From the NCBI RefSeq assembly GCF_020991005.1, contig NZ_JAJLLW010000004.1, forward strand, positions 1 through 64,000: a stretch of DNA of 64,000 bases. Reading direction: 5' to 3'. This DNA is from Halomonas sp. CUBES01 (GTDB lineage Bacteria; Pseudomonadota; Gammaproteobacteria; Pseudomonadales; Halomonadaceae). The notes under the pieces are model-generated. The model was not told the DNA's origin and made no database searches. It saw only the letters and a list, made by a program, of their open reading frames with translations. Below are positions 29,275 to 38,510 of the stretch, piece after piece (the first letter of the stretch is position 1; each line of letters starts with the position of its first letter). Both the position numbers and the translations under genes were made by a program.

Positions 29275-30657
29275 ATGAGCAACAGCATCACCACGGTAAA
29301 CCCCACCACCGGCGAAACGCTCGAAACCTATGCGCTAATGAATGAAAGCCAGGCGATTCAGGTGGTTGAGGCCAGTCACCAGGCATTTCTCGATTGGCGT
29401 CTCAAGTCTCTCGACCACCGTGCCAAGGTGGTCAAAGCCATCGGCGAGGCGCTCAAGGCGCACAAGGAAGAACTTGCCGACTTCATGGTCAAGGAAATGG
29501 GCAAGCTGCCCTCGCAGGCCTATCAGGAAGTCGACCTGTGTGTAGGCATCTGCGATTACACCGCCGCGCGCGGCCCGGAATCGCTGGCCGATGAGACACG
29601 TAACCCGAGCAACGGTGAACGCGGCATCGTGACCTATTCGCCGATGGGCGTCATCTACGGCATTCAGCCGTGGAACTTCCCCGCTTATCAGGTCGTGCGC
29701 TATTCGATCGCCAACATCATGGCGGGCAATGCCGTGCTGCTGAAGCATGCCGAATGCGTTACCGGTAGCGGCCTGCTGCTCGAGAAAATCTATCGCGAGG
29801 CGGGCCTGCCGGAAAACGTTTTCCGTACGCTGGTGATTTCCCACGACGTCTCCGATCAGGTCATCGCCCATAAGGCGGTGCGCGGCGTCACGCTGACCGG
29901 CAGCGACGGTGCAGGCCGCAAGGTCGCCGCCAAGGCCGCCGAGCACCTGAAAAAGACCGTGCTCGAACTGGGCTCCAACGACGCCTATCTGGTACTCGAC
30001 GACGCTGACCTGGACGTCGCCGTGGACACCTGCGTGATGGGTCGTGTCTACAACACCGGGCAAACCTGCGTGGCCGCCAAACGCTTTGTGGTGACCGAGG
30101 CCAACTACGAGGCCTTCAAGGAGCGTTTCGTCGAGCGGATGAACGCCCTGCAGGTGGGCGACCCCACGCAAGACGGCACCGATGTCGGCCCCATGGCGCG
30201 CGTCGATTTACGCGACGACCTCCATGAGCAGGTGGAAGAAAGCGTACGCCAGGGCGCGACGATTCTATGCGGCGGCCAGAAGCCCGACGGCCAAGGCGCC
30301 TTCTATCCGGTCACCGTGCTGGATAACGTCACCCCCGGCCAGCCCGCCTACGATGACGAGCTGTTTGGCCCGGTGGCGGCCTTGATTCGCGCCAAGGATG
30401 ACGACGATGCCATGCGCATTGCCAACGACAGCCGTTACGGCCTCGGCGGCGGCATTATCTCCAAGGATGTGAAGCGTGCCACCGAGCTGGCCAGCCAGTA
30501 CTTCGATACCGGCATGGTATTTATCAATGGCTTTGGCGTGGCCACCCCGGAAATGCCGTTTGGCGGCGTGAAGGATTCCGGCTACGGCCGAGAGCATGGC
30601 GGCTTCGGCATGCACGAATTCGTCAACGCCAAGTCAGTCATCGTCGTCAAGGAATAG
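29275..30657 (+). CDS. NAD-dependent succinate-semialdehyde-type dehydrogenase
   Basis: A 460-residue aldehyde dehydrogenase of the Sad/YneI group, shorter than GabD. The general base Glu is in LELGSNDAYL, and the nucleophile Cys is in NTGQTCVAAKR near residue 265. The substrate-side IQPWNFPAYQ is typical of the group. AGGAGA at 29265-29270 fixes the start at 29275. It is a single gene behind two palindromic sites and ends with a strong terminator, so it is probably induced on its own. Succinate semialdehyde is the likely but unproven substrate. Confidence 0.85.
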   Translation: MSNSITTVNPTTGETLETYALMNESQAIQVVEASHQAFLDWRLKSLDHRAKVVKAIGEALKAHKEELADFMVKEMGKLPSQAYQEVDLCVGICDYTAARGPESLADETRNPSNGERGIVTYSPMGVIYGIQPWNFPAYQVVRYSIANIMAGNAVLLKHAECVTGSGLLLEKIYREAGLPENVFRTLVISHDVSDQVIAHKAVRGVTLTGSDGAGRKVAAKAAEHLKKTVLELGSNDAYLVLDDADLDVAVDTCVMGRVYNTGQTCVAAKRFVVTEANYEAFKERFVERMNALQVGDPTQDGTDVGPMARVDLRDDLHEQVEESVRQGATILCGGQKPDGQGAFYPVTVLDNVTPGQPAYDDELFGPVAALIRAKDDDDAMRIANDSRYGLGGGIISKDVKRATELASQYFDTGMVFINGFGVATPEMPFGGVKDSGYGREHGGFGMHEFVNAKSVIVVKE

Positions 30658-30688
30658 CTTTCGCTAAGTAAGACTTGATGCAATGACG

Positions 30689-30721
30689 AAAGCGCCGCAG
30701 GTTTAGCCTGCGGCGCTTTTT
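30689..30721. terminator. Bidirectional rho-independent terminator
   Basis: A 13-bp perfect stem (30689-30701 with 30707-30719) around TTTAG, flanked by A and T runs. It lies between the convergent dehydrogenase and pgpA genes. Confidence 0.93.
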
Positions 30722-30736
30722 AGGTACAACGAATTG

Positions 30737-31216
30737 TCAGGTATTTTTTAGCGTTCGGCGTTGCCAGAACTTCAACAGCAGCGCCAGTACGACCCAGGTC
30801 ACAAGGGCCGCAATCACGTCGTCCAGCACAATACCCAAACCGCCATCAACATACTCGGCCAGGTGAATCGGTGGCGGCTTCAAGCCATCGAACAACCGGT
30901 AAACCGCAAACGCCAGTAGCATTACCAGCGGCTGGCGTGCGGCCGTTAACCCGATGACGGCCAATGGAAAGGCGACATATTCATCGGCAACGATACTGCC
31001 ATGATCAAGACCCGCGTAATGCCATGCAGCGACGTGACATACCGGCACCGCCACCACCAACAGCACCGCGATCCCCGCTGCCTGATAGCCAACGGGCCTG
31101 CCCAGCAGCCACCACGCCAGCGGGATGCCAATCAGCGAGCCGAAAGTGCCCGGGGCCATAGGGGCCAACCCCAGACCAAAACCGGTGGCAACCCAGAAAT
31201 TGAGTGTCTCGAGCAT
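30737..31216 (-). CDS. pgpA: Phosphatidylglycerophosphatase A
   Basis: Dephosphorylates phosphatidylglycerol phosphate in the inner membrane. A 159-residue protein with LAPMAPGTFGSLIGIPLAW at the N-terminus, DEYVAFPLA and RLFDGLKPPPI, the conserved acidic and Pro motifs of PgpA, among about four hydrophobic segments. The ATG at 31216 overlaps the stop of the yebE-like gene by one base (TGATG), so the two are co-translated. Confidence 0.92.
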   Translation of the reverse strand: MLETLNFWVATGFGLGLAPMAPGTFGSLIGIPLAWWLLGRPVGYQAAGIAVLLVVAVPVCHVAAWHYAGLDHGSIVADEYVAFPLAVIGLTAARQPLVMLLAFAVYRLFDGLKPPPIHLAEYVDGGLGIVLDDVIAALVTWVVLALLLKFWQRRTLKNT

Positions 31217-31941
31217 CAACCGGCCTGCTGGGCTTGTTGTTCAAGCTCGCGGGCCATGTCAGGCGATAATTCAAGGGCGCTTGCCAACTGATCGAGCCAG
31301 GCGCGCTCCATGGGGTTTTGTTCGTCGGTCACGGCAACGCTGATCAGGTACATTTCCCGCGCCGCCTGGGGTGAATCCGCTTCACTGGCTAGTGCCTGGG
31401 CGTCCAGTGGTGCCTTTAGCTGCCGCTCGACCCAGTTATGCATGTCCTGATCAGCGCCCAGTTCGTCAATCTGCTCGGTGATCAGCGCCTGTTCCTGCTC
31501 ATCAATGTGGCCATCGGCCCGGGCGGCCATGATCATCGCTTGCAGCAACTCCAGGCTGCGGCGCTCCTGATACTCGCCGTCCAGCACGTCGACGCGTTCG
31601 CCTTCGGCGCTTGCCTGGGACTCGCCGGACGCGTTCTTACTGGCTTGAGAGCTCTGCCAGGCCTTCCAGGCGAGCACGCCCACCCCGGCAATGGCGCCAT
31701 ACTTGAGCGCTTTACCGCCCAGCTTGCGACCGCGCTTGGAACCCACCAGCATGCCCATGGCACCGCCACCCAGCAGGCTTTTCATGTCCACCCCGCCGGA
31801 ACCGCCGCCCTTGGCGCCCTGGCTACCGCCACCGAACTGCTTGGAGAGGCCGTCGAGCATGCCTTTGACATCGACACCGCTGCCTTTTTGGCTGCCTCCT
31901 GACTGCTGCATGAGCTGCTGGAGAATCTTGCTTGCATTCAT
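31216..31941 (-). CDS. YebE-like DUF533/TerB-fold protein
   Basis: A 241-residue protein. The N-terminal 60 residues are Gly/Ser/Gln-rich, followed by a Gly-rich hydrophobic segment (GAIAGVGVLAWKAW) and a C-terminal helical TerB-like domain beginning ELLQAMIMAARADGHID with an acidic EF-like turn. This matches YebE of DUF533, an inner-membrane protein of unknown role linked to envelope stress in enterobacteria. AAGGAG precedes the ATG at 31941. Confidence 0.82.
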   Translation of the reverse strand: MNASKILQQLMQQSGGSQKGSGVDVKGMLDGLSKQFGGGSQGAKGGGSGGVDMKSLLGGGAMGMLVGSKRGRKLGGKALKYGAIAGVGVLAWKAWQSSQASKNASGESQASAEGERVDVLDGEYQERRSLELLQAMIMAARADGHIDEQEQALITEQIDELGADQDMHNWVERQLKAPLDAQALASEADSPQAAREMYLISVAVTDEQNPMERAWLDQLASALELSPDMARELEQQAQQAG

Positions 31942-32003
31942 GGTTCCACTCCTTTGAGTTAAACATCTGACCACGGTGATTGAACGGATAGTACCGCGCT
32001 AGG

Positions 32004-34604
32004 CTAGGGCGTGCCCTGGAGCGCGATGGTGCTCCCCTGGCGGCTGGCCAGCACGTCTATACGGACTGGCATCTGCTCCTTGAGTTCGCTGACGTGGGAA
32101 ATAATCCCGATCATCCGCCCGCCCATCTGCAGTTCGCTGAGCATGGCAATCGCCTGGTCCAGCGCATCCTGATCCAGGCTGCCGAAGCCTTCGTCGATAA
32201 ACAGCGTATCAAGCTGGATGCCGCCGGCGTAGGCCTGAACCACGTCGGAAAGCCCCAGCGCCAGCGACAGCGCGGCCATGAAGGATTCGCCGCCGGACAG
32301 CGTTGCCACCGGGCGGTTCCTGCCGGTGTAGGTGTCGGCGACATCCAGTTCCAGCCCCGAAGCTTTATTGCCTTTGGAAGGATCCTCGCGCCGCACCAGC
32401 TGATAGCGCCCGCGGCTCATGCGCACCAGCCGTTCGGAGGCCTGGATCAGCACGTCGTCCAGCAGCACGCCGAGCACGAAACGCTGCAGGCTGATGCGAT
32501 GCCCGGTACGCCCGTTGGCCACCTCGCTGAGCGTTCCCCACACGCGATACTGCGCCTCCAGGTCGGCTTGAGCGGCCTGGGCGGCGTCGAGTTTCTTGCG
32601 TGTGGCATCCAGTTGGGCAACCCGCGTCGCCAGCTGCTGATAGGTCTGCTGGTGGGCCTGCTCCTGGCGCTTGGCGTCGGCGACGTGCTCAGCCAGGGCG
32701 GGCAGGTCCGGCGGCGTTTGCCCTTCAAGACGGGCCTGGTTGGCCTCCAGCTGCCCCTCAAGCTTGGCCTGCTCACGCTGAAAGTCCGTCACCGTGTCTT
32801 GCAGTTGCTTGTGTTCGGCTTCGCTAAGCCGGGCCTGGTTAAAGGCAGCTTCATCGTCAAAGGCGCTATCGGCCAGCGCTTGCTGCCAGGCTTGCCGGGC
32901 CTCGTCGAGCGCGCTTTCGGCGTGGACTTCGCGCTGGCTGACATCCGCAAGCGTGGTCTCGGCGCGGGCCAGCGCGGTTTGCGCTTGCTGCGCCGTTTGC
33001 TGGGCGAGTTGCCAGGCGCTGTCGGCCGCCTGGATAGCGGCGCTGAGCTTGGCCTGATCGGCCTCCAGCACCTCAAGGGAGGCGTGTTCGCCAAGCGCCT
33101 CGCGCAACCGCTGGCAGTGGGCGTCCTTGTCGGCCAGCTGCTGGGCGAGCCGGGCATGGTGCTGCTCGGCCTTGATCAGCGTCTGGCGAGCCTGCTCGAA
33201 CGCCGCGCGCGCTTTTTTCACATCGGCTTGGGTCACCGGTGTCTGTTCAGCGACGGCGGGTGCCGGATGCTCGCGGCTACCGCATACCGGGCACGGTGCA
33301 TCGGCTTCCAGCCGCTGGGCGAGCAGCGCAGCCTGGCCCTGGTGCCAGCGCATTTCCTGCTCGGTGGCATGCTGCTCGGCGGCCTCGGTGACCGGCCGCT
33401 GGCGGCCGATCTCGGCGCTGGCCTCCGCCACCTGGTCGGCGAGCCGGTGGCGCTGGGCGTCGAGCGCGGCCAACTCCTGGCACTGCTTGACGGCCTGCTG
33501 CAGCTGGAACACCTGCTCGCGCCAGGCGGGCAGCTGTTCGGCATCGGGCCTGGCCGCCTCGAGGGCACGCTGCGCATCGGCCTGCGCCGCTTGCCGCTCG
33601 GCCATGGCCTGCTTGGCCTGGGCGCGCTCGTCGCGGGTCGCCCGGGCCGTGTTAAGCGCCGCCTGCAGCTGCTGATACGTCGGCGCCAGCGCCTGGGTTT
33701 GCCCGTGGGCGGCCAGCCGTTTTTGCGCCGCCTGTATCTCGTCCTTGCGGTCGAGCAGCGCTTGTTTGGCGGCGTTGAGCGTGGCCTGCTGATCGAACGC
33801 CGCCTGAAGCGTCTGGCCCTGACGCTCGGCCTGCTCAGCGGCCTCGCGGCGTGCCTTGGCGTCCAGAAACGTCTGCTCGGCGGCCTGGCACTGGGGCGCC
33901 AGGGTGCGGCGTTCGTCTTCCAGGGCGGCGTCGCTGTCCACGTCACTGGCCTGCAGGATGCCCTTCACACGCTGGCGATGGTCGTTCACCTCGCGTTCGA
34001 TCTGATTGGCCTGGGTGCGCAGGCGCTCTTCAATGCGCTGGAAAATCTGGGTTTGGAACAGCTGGGAAAAGATTTTTTCACGATCTTTGGACTCAGCCAG
34101 CAGCAGCTCGCGGAATTTACCCTGGGGCAACACCATGACTTGCCGGAACTGGCTGGCGTCGAGGCCTATCAGGCCCTGAACCTGGGTCGTGGCATCGCTG
34201 ACGCTTTTGGCCACCAGGCATTCGCCCTGCTCGCCGTCGGCGGTGAGCCGCCAAAGCTGCGCCTCGGCATTTTGGGTGGTGGTGCCTTCGCCGCGCGCCT
34301 TGGGGCGCGCCTGCTGGGGAACCCGACGCACCCGGAAGGCCGCACCGCGCAGGCGGAAGTCCAGCGTCACCTCGGTGAGCCGCGTTGCCGCCGCCTGATC
34401 GCAGCGCATCTGGCTGGCATCGCGCTCATTGCCGGTGGTCTGGCCATAAAGGGCAAAGCACAGCGCGTCAAGAATCGAGCTTTTGCCCGCCCCCGTGGGG
34501 CCGTTGATCAGGAACAGTGGGCTTTGGCCGAGCGCCGCGAAATCAACGGTTTCGCGCCCGGCAAAGGGGCCAAAGGCCTGCATGGACAAACATAGCGGCG
34601 TCAT
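32004..34604 (-). CDS. sbcC: Exonuclease SbcCD, ATPase subunit SbcC
   Basis: An 866-residue SMC-like ATPase that works with SbcD to cleave DNA hairpins and ends. The N-terminal Walker A is NGPTGAGKSSILDAL. Long Ala/Gln/Glu-rich coiled coils flank the zinc-hook CPVCG near residue 438. The C-terminal signature is TLSGGESFMAALSLAL with Walker B DTLFIDEGFGSLD. It is shorter than E. coli SbcC (1048) mainly in the coiled coils. Its ATG overlaps the sbcD stop as ATGA. Confidence 0.94.
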   Translation of the reverse strand: MTPLCLSMQAFGPFAGRETVDFAALGQSPLFLINGPTGAGKSSILDALCFALYGQTTGNERDASQMRCDQAAATRLTEVTLDFRLRGAAFRVRRVPQQARPKARGEGTTTQNAEAQLWRLTADGEQGECLVAKSVSDATTQVQGLIGLDASQFRQVMVLPQGKFRELLLAESKDREKIFSQLFQTQIFQRIEERLRTQANQIEREVNDHRQRVKGILQASDVDSDAALEDERRTLAPQCQAAEQTFLDAKARREAAEQAERQGQTLQAAFDQQATLNAAKQALLDRKDEIQAAQKRLAAHGQTQALAPTYQQLQAALNTARATRDERAQAKQAMAERQAAQADAQRALEAARPDAEQLPAWREQVFQLQQAVKQCQELAALDAQRHRLADQVAEASAEIGRQRPVTEAAEQHATEQEMRWHQGQAALLAQRLEADAPCPVCGSREHPAPAVAEQTPVTQADVKKARAAFEQARQTLIKAEQHHARLAQQLADKDAHCQRLREALGEHASLEVLEADQAKLSAAIQAADSAWQLAQQTAQQAQTALARAETTLADVSQREVHAESALDEARQAWQQALADSAFDDEAAFNQARLSEAEHKQLQDTVTDFQREQAKLEGQLEANQARLEGQTPPDLPALAEHVADAKRQEQAHQQTYQQLATRVAQLDATRKKLDAAQAAQADLEAQYRVWGTLSEVANGRTGHRISLQRFVLGVLLDDVLIQASERLVRMSRGRYQLVRREDPSKGNKASGLELDVADTYTGRNRPVATLSGGESFMAALSLALGLSDVVQAYAGGIQLDTLFIDEGFGSLDQDALDQAIAMLSELQMGGRMIGIISHVSELKEQMPVRIDVLASRQGSTIALQGTP

Positions 34605-35749
34605 TGTCCGGCCTCCTGGTCGCGGCCAAGCTCGCCTATCAGTTCGCTGATCGCTTGGGCCTGTTCGTCGCTCATGGGCTCGCCGCTGGTCTGGGTAAAG
34701 AAGTCGCTGAACATATCCAGCGCGCTGAACTTAAGCCGCTCGCGGTCAAGCGTCTGTTGGCCACGCCCTTCCAGCATGCCGGGCTTTTCCAGATGGAGTA
34801 CGTTGGGGTAGACCTCGCGCAGCTTGCCCATGGGGTCAAGGATGGCGTGGCGGTCGGTCAAGCGCACCAGCAGGTAGTCGTCGGCGTCGGCATCCGTTCG
34901 CCCCTGGTCGATCAGCGCGTCCAGCTCGCCCTCCAGCACGCGCACGTCGCGGCGGGGGGCCAGCGGAAGGTGTTCAATCCCGGTGACGCCGCTGGCGTCG
35001 ATATCCACCAGGGTAACCCCTTTGCGCTGCCGGGCTTCGGAAAAGCTGTACTTGAGTAGCGAACCGCTATAGCGGATATGCTCGCCGCCTCTATACTGCG
35101 GGCCGTGCAAATGCCCCAGCGCCACGTAGTCGAAGGCCTGCATGGGCTCCCAGGCCACGCTTTCGGCGCCGCCCAGCGTCAGCGGCCGCTCGGAATCCGA
35201 GGCGCTGCCACCATCCACAAAGCAGTGGCTCATCAGCACCGTGGGGCGAGCGGAGTGGCGCCGGGCGTTGATCCGCTCGACCAGGTAACGGTGGGCGCCG
35301 TCGAAATCGCGCACGTCCACCGATAGCTGGCTGCGTACGTACTCCGGATCGGCGTAGGGGATGCCGAAGACATCCACCTCCACGCCGTTGGCGGACAGCG
35401 TCACCGGCTGGTCGCAGTCGCGCAAATCCGACAGGATATGCAGCCCGGCCTGGCGCAAATGGCGCGCGCCAAAGCCTAGCCGCTGGGCGCTGTCATGGTT
35501 GCCGGAAATCATCACCACCGGCAGGTTGCGTTCGCTGCACAGCGCCGTCAGTACGTCATCCAACAGTGCCACTGCTGAAGCAGGGGGCACCGAGCGGTCG
35601 TAGATATCCCCGGCGATCAGCACCGCCTCGACGCCTTCGCGGTCGATGATATCGACCAGTTGATCGAGTACGTAACGCTGGTCATCCAGCAACGACAGGT
35701 TATGAAACAGTCGCCCCAGGTGCCAGTCAGCAGTATGTAGTAGGCGCAT
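34601..35749 (-). CDS. sbcD: Exonuclease SbcCD, nuclease subunit SbcD
   Basis: Mre11-type manganese nuclease of 382 residues. The phosphodiesterase motifs are HTADWHLG at residues 5-12, GDIYDR, SGNHDSAQRL, and the later GHLHGPQYR. The protein begins MRLLHTADWHLG from the ATG at 35749, the standard N-terminus; the open frame extends further without homology. It is the first gene of the sbcDC operon, downstream of a bidirectional terminator. Confidence 0.94.
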   Translation of the reverse strand: MRLLHTADWHLGRLFHNLSLLDDQRYVLDQLVDIIDREGVEAVLIAGDIYDRSVPPASAVALLDDVLTALCSERNLPVVMISGNHDSAQRLGFGARHLRQAGLHILSDLRDCDQPVTLSANGVEVDVFGIPYADPEYVRSQLSVDVRDFDGAHRYLVERINARRHSARPTVLMSHCFVDGGSASDSERPLTLGGAESVAWEPMQAFDYVALGHLHGPQYRGGEHIRYSGSLLKYSFSEARQRKGVTLVDIDASGVTGIEHLPLAPRRDVRVLEGELDALIDQGRTDADADDYLLVRLTDRHAILDPMGKLREVYPNVLHLEKPGMLEGRGQQTLDRERLKFSALDMFSDFFTQTSGEPMSDEQAQAISELIGELGRDQEAGQ

Positions 35750-35798
35750 GGCAAACTCAGCAGAAAAACCTAGGGGCATCATACCAACCTCACTACCG

Positions 35799-35826
35799 AA
35801 ACGCCCCGCTCGAAGCGGGGCGTTTT
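35799..35826. terminator. Bidirectional terminator after the SLC13 gene
   Basis: A 12-bp perfect stem (35799-35810 with 35814-35825) around CGA ends in TTTT/AAAA. It terminates the SLC13 transporter gene on the minus strand and separates it from sbcD. Confidence 0.9.
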
Positions 35827-35851
35827 GCTTGAGGCTTGAGTTATCCTTTAG

Positions 35852-37519
35852 CTAGCGGCGAAACGCCTCCGGATAGCTGGTCAGATCAACGCCCCACATC
35901 ATCGGTAGCAGGAAATAGACCGCAGCGACGATCAACACCAGCGCCAGGATATTCAGCCCGAAGCCGTTGCGTACCATCTCGGCGATCTTGATTTTGCCCG
36001 TGGCGAAAATAATCGCGTTGGGCGGCGTACCCACCGGCAGCATGAAGGCGCAGTTGGCGGCCATGGCCGCGGGCACCATCAGTACGAAGGGATGCACGTT
36101 GAGCGCCAGCGCCAGCGACGCCAGCACCGGCAAAATCATCGTCGCCGTGGCGGTATTCGAGGTGATCTCGGTCAGGAACAGTACCATGGCGCTGGCCATC
36201 AGAATCACCAGCAGGAAGTTGACGCCTTCCAGCACGCTCATCTGCTCGCCGATCCACTCGGCCAGCCCCGAGGCGCTGAAGCCCGCCGCAATCGCCAGAC
36301 CGCCACCGAACAGCAGCAGGATGCCCCAGGGCACATCCTTGGCCACCTCCCAGTCCAGCAAGCAGCCGCCGCGACGTTTGGAGGGAATCAAAAACAGCGC
36401 AATGGCCGCGACCATGGCAATCATGGTGTCGTTGATGCCGGGAATATTGAGCAACTGCCCTTCCCATAAAAACGAGCGCGTGATCCACATAAAGGCGGCG
36501 AACAGGAACACGGCCAGCACGGCTTTTTCTTCAAAGCGCGTGGCGCCCAGGGCCTGCTTCTCCTTGTCAATCACCGCCTTGCCCCCAGGCAAATCGGCAA
36601 ACCTGACGCGATAAACTACCTTGGTCAGCAACAGCCAGGCCGCAAAGAGCAGAATCACCACCACGGGAAAGGCGAAGAACATCCATTCGGCAAAGGAAAT
36701 CTGAACCCCGAACAGCTCCGACACGGTGGCCGCCAGGATGATGTTGGGCGGCGTGCCGATCAAGGTGCCCAGGCCGCCGATGGTTCCGCCGTAGCCGATA
36801 CCGAAAATCAGCGCCTTGCTGAATTTATCGATATCCTCGCTGTAGTCGCCATCAGTTTTGCTCAGTTCCTGGGTGACTTGATACACAATCGCCGTGCCAA
36901 TCGGCAGCATCATCATCACCGAGGCGGTGTTGGACACCCACATCGACAAAAACCCGGTGGCCGCCATGAAGCCAAGCACAATGCGATTGATACTGGTTCC
37001 CAGCAGGCCAATGATCACCAGCGCAATACGCTTGTGCAGCCCCCATTTCTCCATGGCCAGGGCGATCATGAAGCCGCCCAGGAATAGGAAGATAATCGGG
37101 TTGCCGTAGGCCGCTGTCACCCGACTGCTTTCCAGCACCCCGGTGATCGGCAGCAAGACAATGGGCAGCAGCGACGTGGCCGGAATCGGGATCGCCTCGG
37201 TAATCCACCACACCGCGACCCATAGCGTCGTGGCCAGCACCATGCGGCCTTCAAAACTCAGGTCGGCGGGATGAAAGAACAGCACCACAAAGGCGAACAG
37301 CAGCGGGCCAAGCAGTAGCCCTACTTTTTGCGGTTTTGTATACGCCGGTGGACGCGACTCAGGGCCCGCGCCATTATTGCCAGACGCACTACCGCCTCCC
37401 GAACCGCCCGTGGTAGGCAACGCGCACAGTAACAGGGTTTTTGCCTGCTGGTGGGAAGCCCAAAGCTGGTTCCACACCGTCATCATTCCATTGCTTAGCA
37501 TACGACGTACTTCGCTCAC
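35852..37519 (-). CDS. DASS/SLC13-family sodium:carboxylate symporter
   Basis: A 555-residue membrane transporter of the divalent anion:sodium symporter family, probably for C4-dicarboxylates. Twelve or so hydrophobic segments are visible. The hallmark ITSNTATATMILPVLASLA (SNT motif) lies in the C-terminal repeat and VSNTASVMMMLPIG in the N-terminal one. A Gly/Ser/Asn-rich cytoplasmic stretch near residues 37-50 precedes the first helix. The start is uncertain: GTG at 37519, ATG at 37501 or 37486, none with a clear ribosome site. Confidence 0.88.
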   Translation of the reverse strand: MSEVRRMLSNGMMTVWNQLWASHQQAKTLLLCALPTTGGSGGGSASGNNGAGPESRPPAYTKPQKVGLLLGPLLFAFVVLFFHPADLSFEGRMVLATTLWVAVWWITEAIPIPATSLLPIVLLPITGVLESSRVTAAYGNPIIFLFLGGFMIALAMEKWGLHKRIALVIIGLLGTSINRIVLGFMAATGFLSMWVSNTASVMMMLPIGTAIVYQVTQELSKTDGDYSEDIDKFSKALIFGIGYGGTIGGLGTLIGTPPNIILAATVSELFGVQISFAEWMFFAFPVVVILLFAAWLLLTKVVYRVRFADLPGGKAVIDKEKQALGATRFEEKAVLAVFLFAAFMWITRSFLWEGQLLNIPGINDTMIAMVAAIALFLIPSKRRGGCLLDWEVAKDVPWGILLLFGGGLAIAAGFSASGLAEWIGEQMSVLEGVNFLLVILMASAMVLFLTEITSNTATATMILPVLASLALALNVHPFVLMVPAAMAANCAFMLPVGTPPNAIIFATGKIKIAEMVRNGFGLNILALVLIVAAVYFLLPMMWGVDLTSYPEAFRR

Positions 37520-37767
37520 CGAAAGTGTGTAAGGTTATGAAGAATACACACGACCCACCCATAGCAACTGGAATCGCCAGGGCACGCGCCTTCTTCGGCC
37601 CCCGTTTTCCATGCCCCTGCGCCTGGCGTCCAGTGATTTATTCGCTATTAATACCAAAGTATAACGACTTTAGTTTAATTCATAAGCATTACCTCATGGG
37701 CCGGATCGCCATTCGGCCGGTATGTTAGCTTGCTGATTTCATCGTCATTCCCCCCAAGGAGCGCCGT

Positions 37768-38403
37768 ATGCTAGACCGCTGGACCATGCCCCTGACCCAC
37801 CGCCCCCTTGAACGGCTTGCCCATCGGCTTACCGGGCGTGCCACGCCCGACCAGGTGACCTTTATCGCTTTCCTGATCGGCATCAGCGCCCTGCCACTGC
37901 TGGCTTGGGAATACTACGGCCTCGCGCTGGTGGCCGTGGTACTCAACCGCCTGGGTGACGGCCTGGACGGCGCGCTGGCACGGGTAAGCGGTCGGTCGAG
38001 TGAGGCAGGCGGCTTTCTGGATATCGGCCTCGATTTTGTGTTTTACGCCGCGGTGGTGCTGGGCTTTGCTCTGGCCAACCCGGCGGAAAACGCCCTGGCG
38101 GCAGCGCTGCTGCTGTTTGCGTTTATCGGCACCGGCACGTCGTTTCTGGCCTTTGCCATTGCCGCCAAACAGCAGGCCATCGAGCGTCCCCACTTTCCCA
38201 ACAAGGCGTTCTACTATCTGGAGGGCCTGACCGAAGGCACCGAGACCGTTGTCGCCCTGATGCTGTTCTGTCTGTTTCCAGCGCACTTCACCACCCTGGC
38301 GGTGGTATTTGCCGTTGCTTGCCTGATCACCACGGCCACACGGCTATGGGGCGGCTACTGGACGCTGCGCCGCCATAAGGCCGGTGCTCAAGGCACCGCC
38401 TGA
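37768..38403 (+). CDS. CDP-alcohol phosphatidyltransferase family protein
   Basis: A 211-residue membrane enzyme with the complete DxxDGxxAR-x8-GxxxDxxxD motif (residues around 65-88), which binds Mg2+ and the CDP group. About six hydrophobic segments are present. AAGGAG precedes the ATG. Members make phosphatidylglycerol phosphate, phosphatidylserine or other phospholipids; the product here is unknown. It lies 107 nt before the cyclic glucan synthase on the same strand, so a shared transcript is possible. Confidence 0.88.
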   Translation: MLDRWTMPLTHRPLERLAHRLTGRATPDQVTFIAFLIGISALPLLAWEYYGLALVAVVLNRLGDGLDGALARVSGRSSEAGGFLDIGLDFVFYAAVVLGFALANPAENALAAALLLFAFIGTGTSFLAFAIAAKQQAIERPHFPNKAFYYLEGLTEGTETVVALMLFCLFPAHFTTLAVVFAVACLITTATRLWGGYWTLRRHKAGAQGTA

Positions 38404-38510
38404 AACCGCACGCTATGTGCGCCAGCGAACCGACGTAAGCCCCTGGCAGGATCATTGTCCCGGTAAGTCATCAGCGTTTTTTGCGGCCTGTCGAGCCCAC
38501 TTTCACCGGG

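Noticed and set aside
32094..34595. A very long open frame (over 800 codons) on the plus strand
   Set aside because: It is antisense to sbcC, whose Walker A, zinc hook, signature and Walker B motifs are all intact. The plus-strand translation shows no domain and is a by-product of GC-rich codon bias.
37520..37767. A gene or RNA between the SLC13 and phosphatidyltransferase genes
   Set aside because: No coding frame with a ribosome site and no convincing stem with U-tract; it probably holds the two divergent promoters only.
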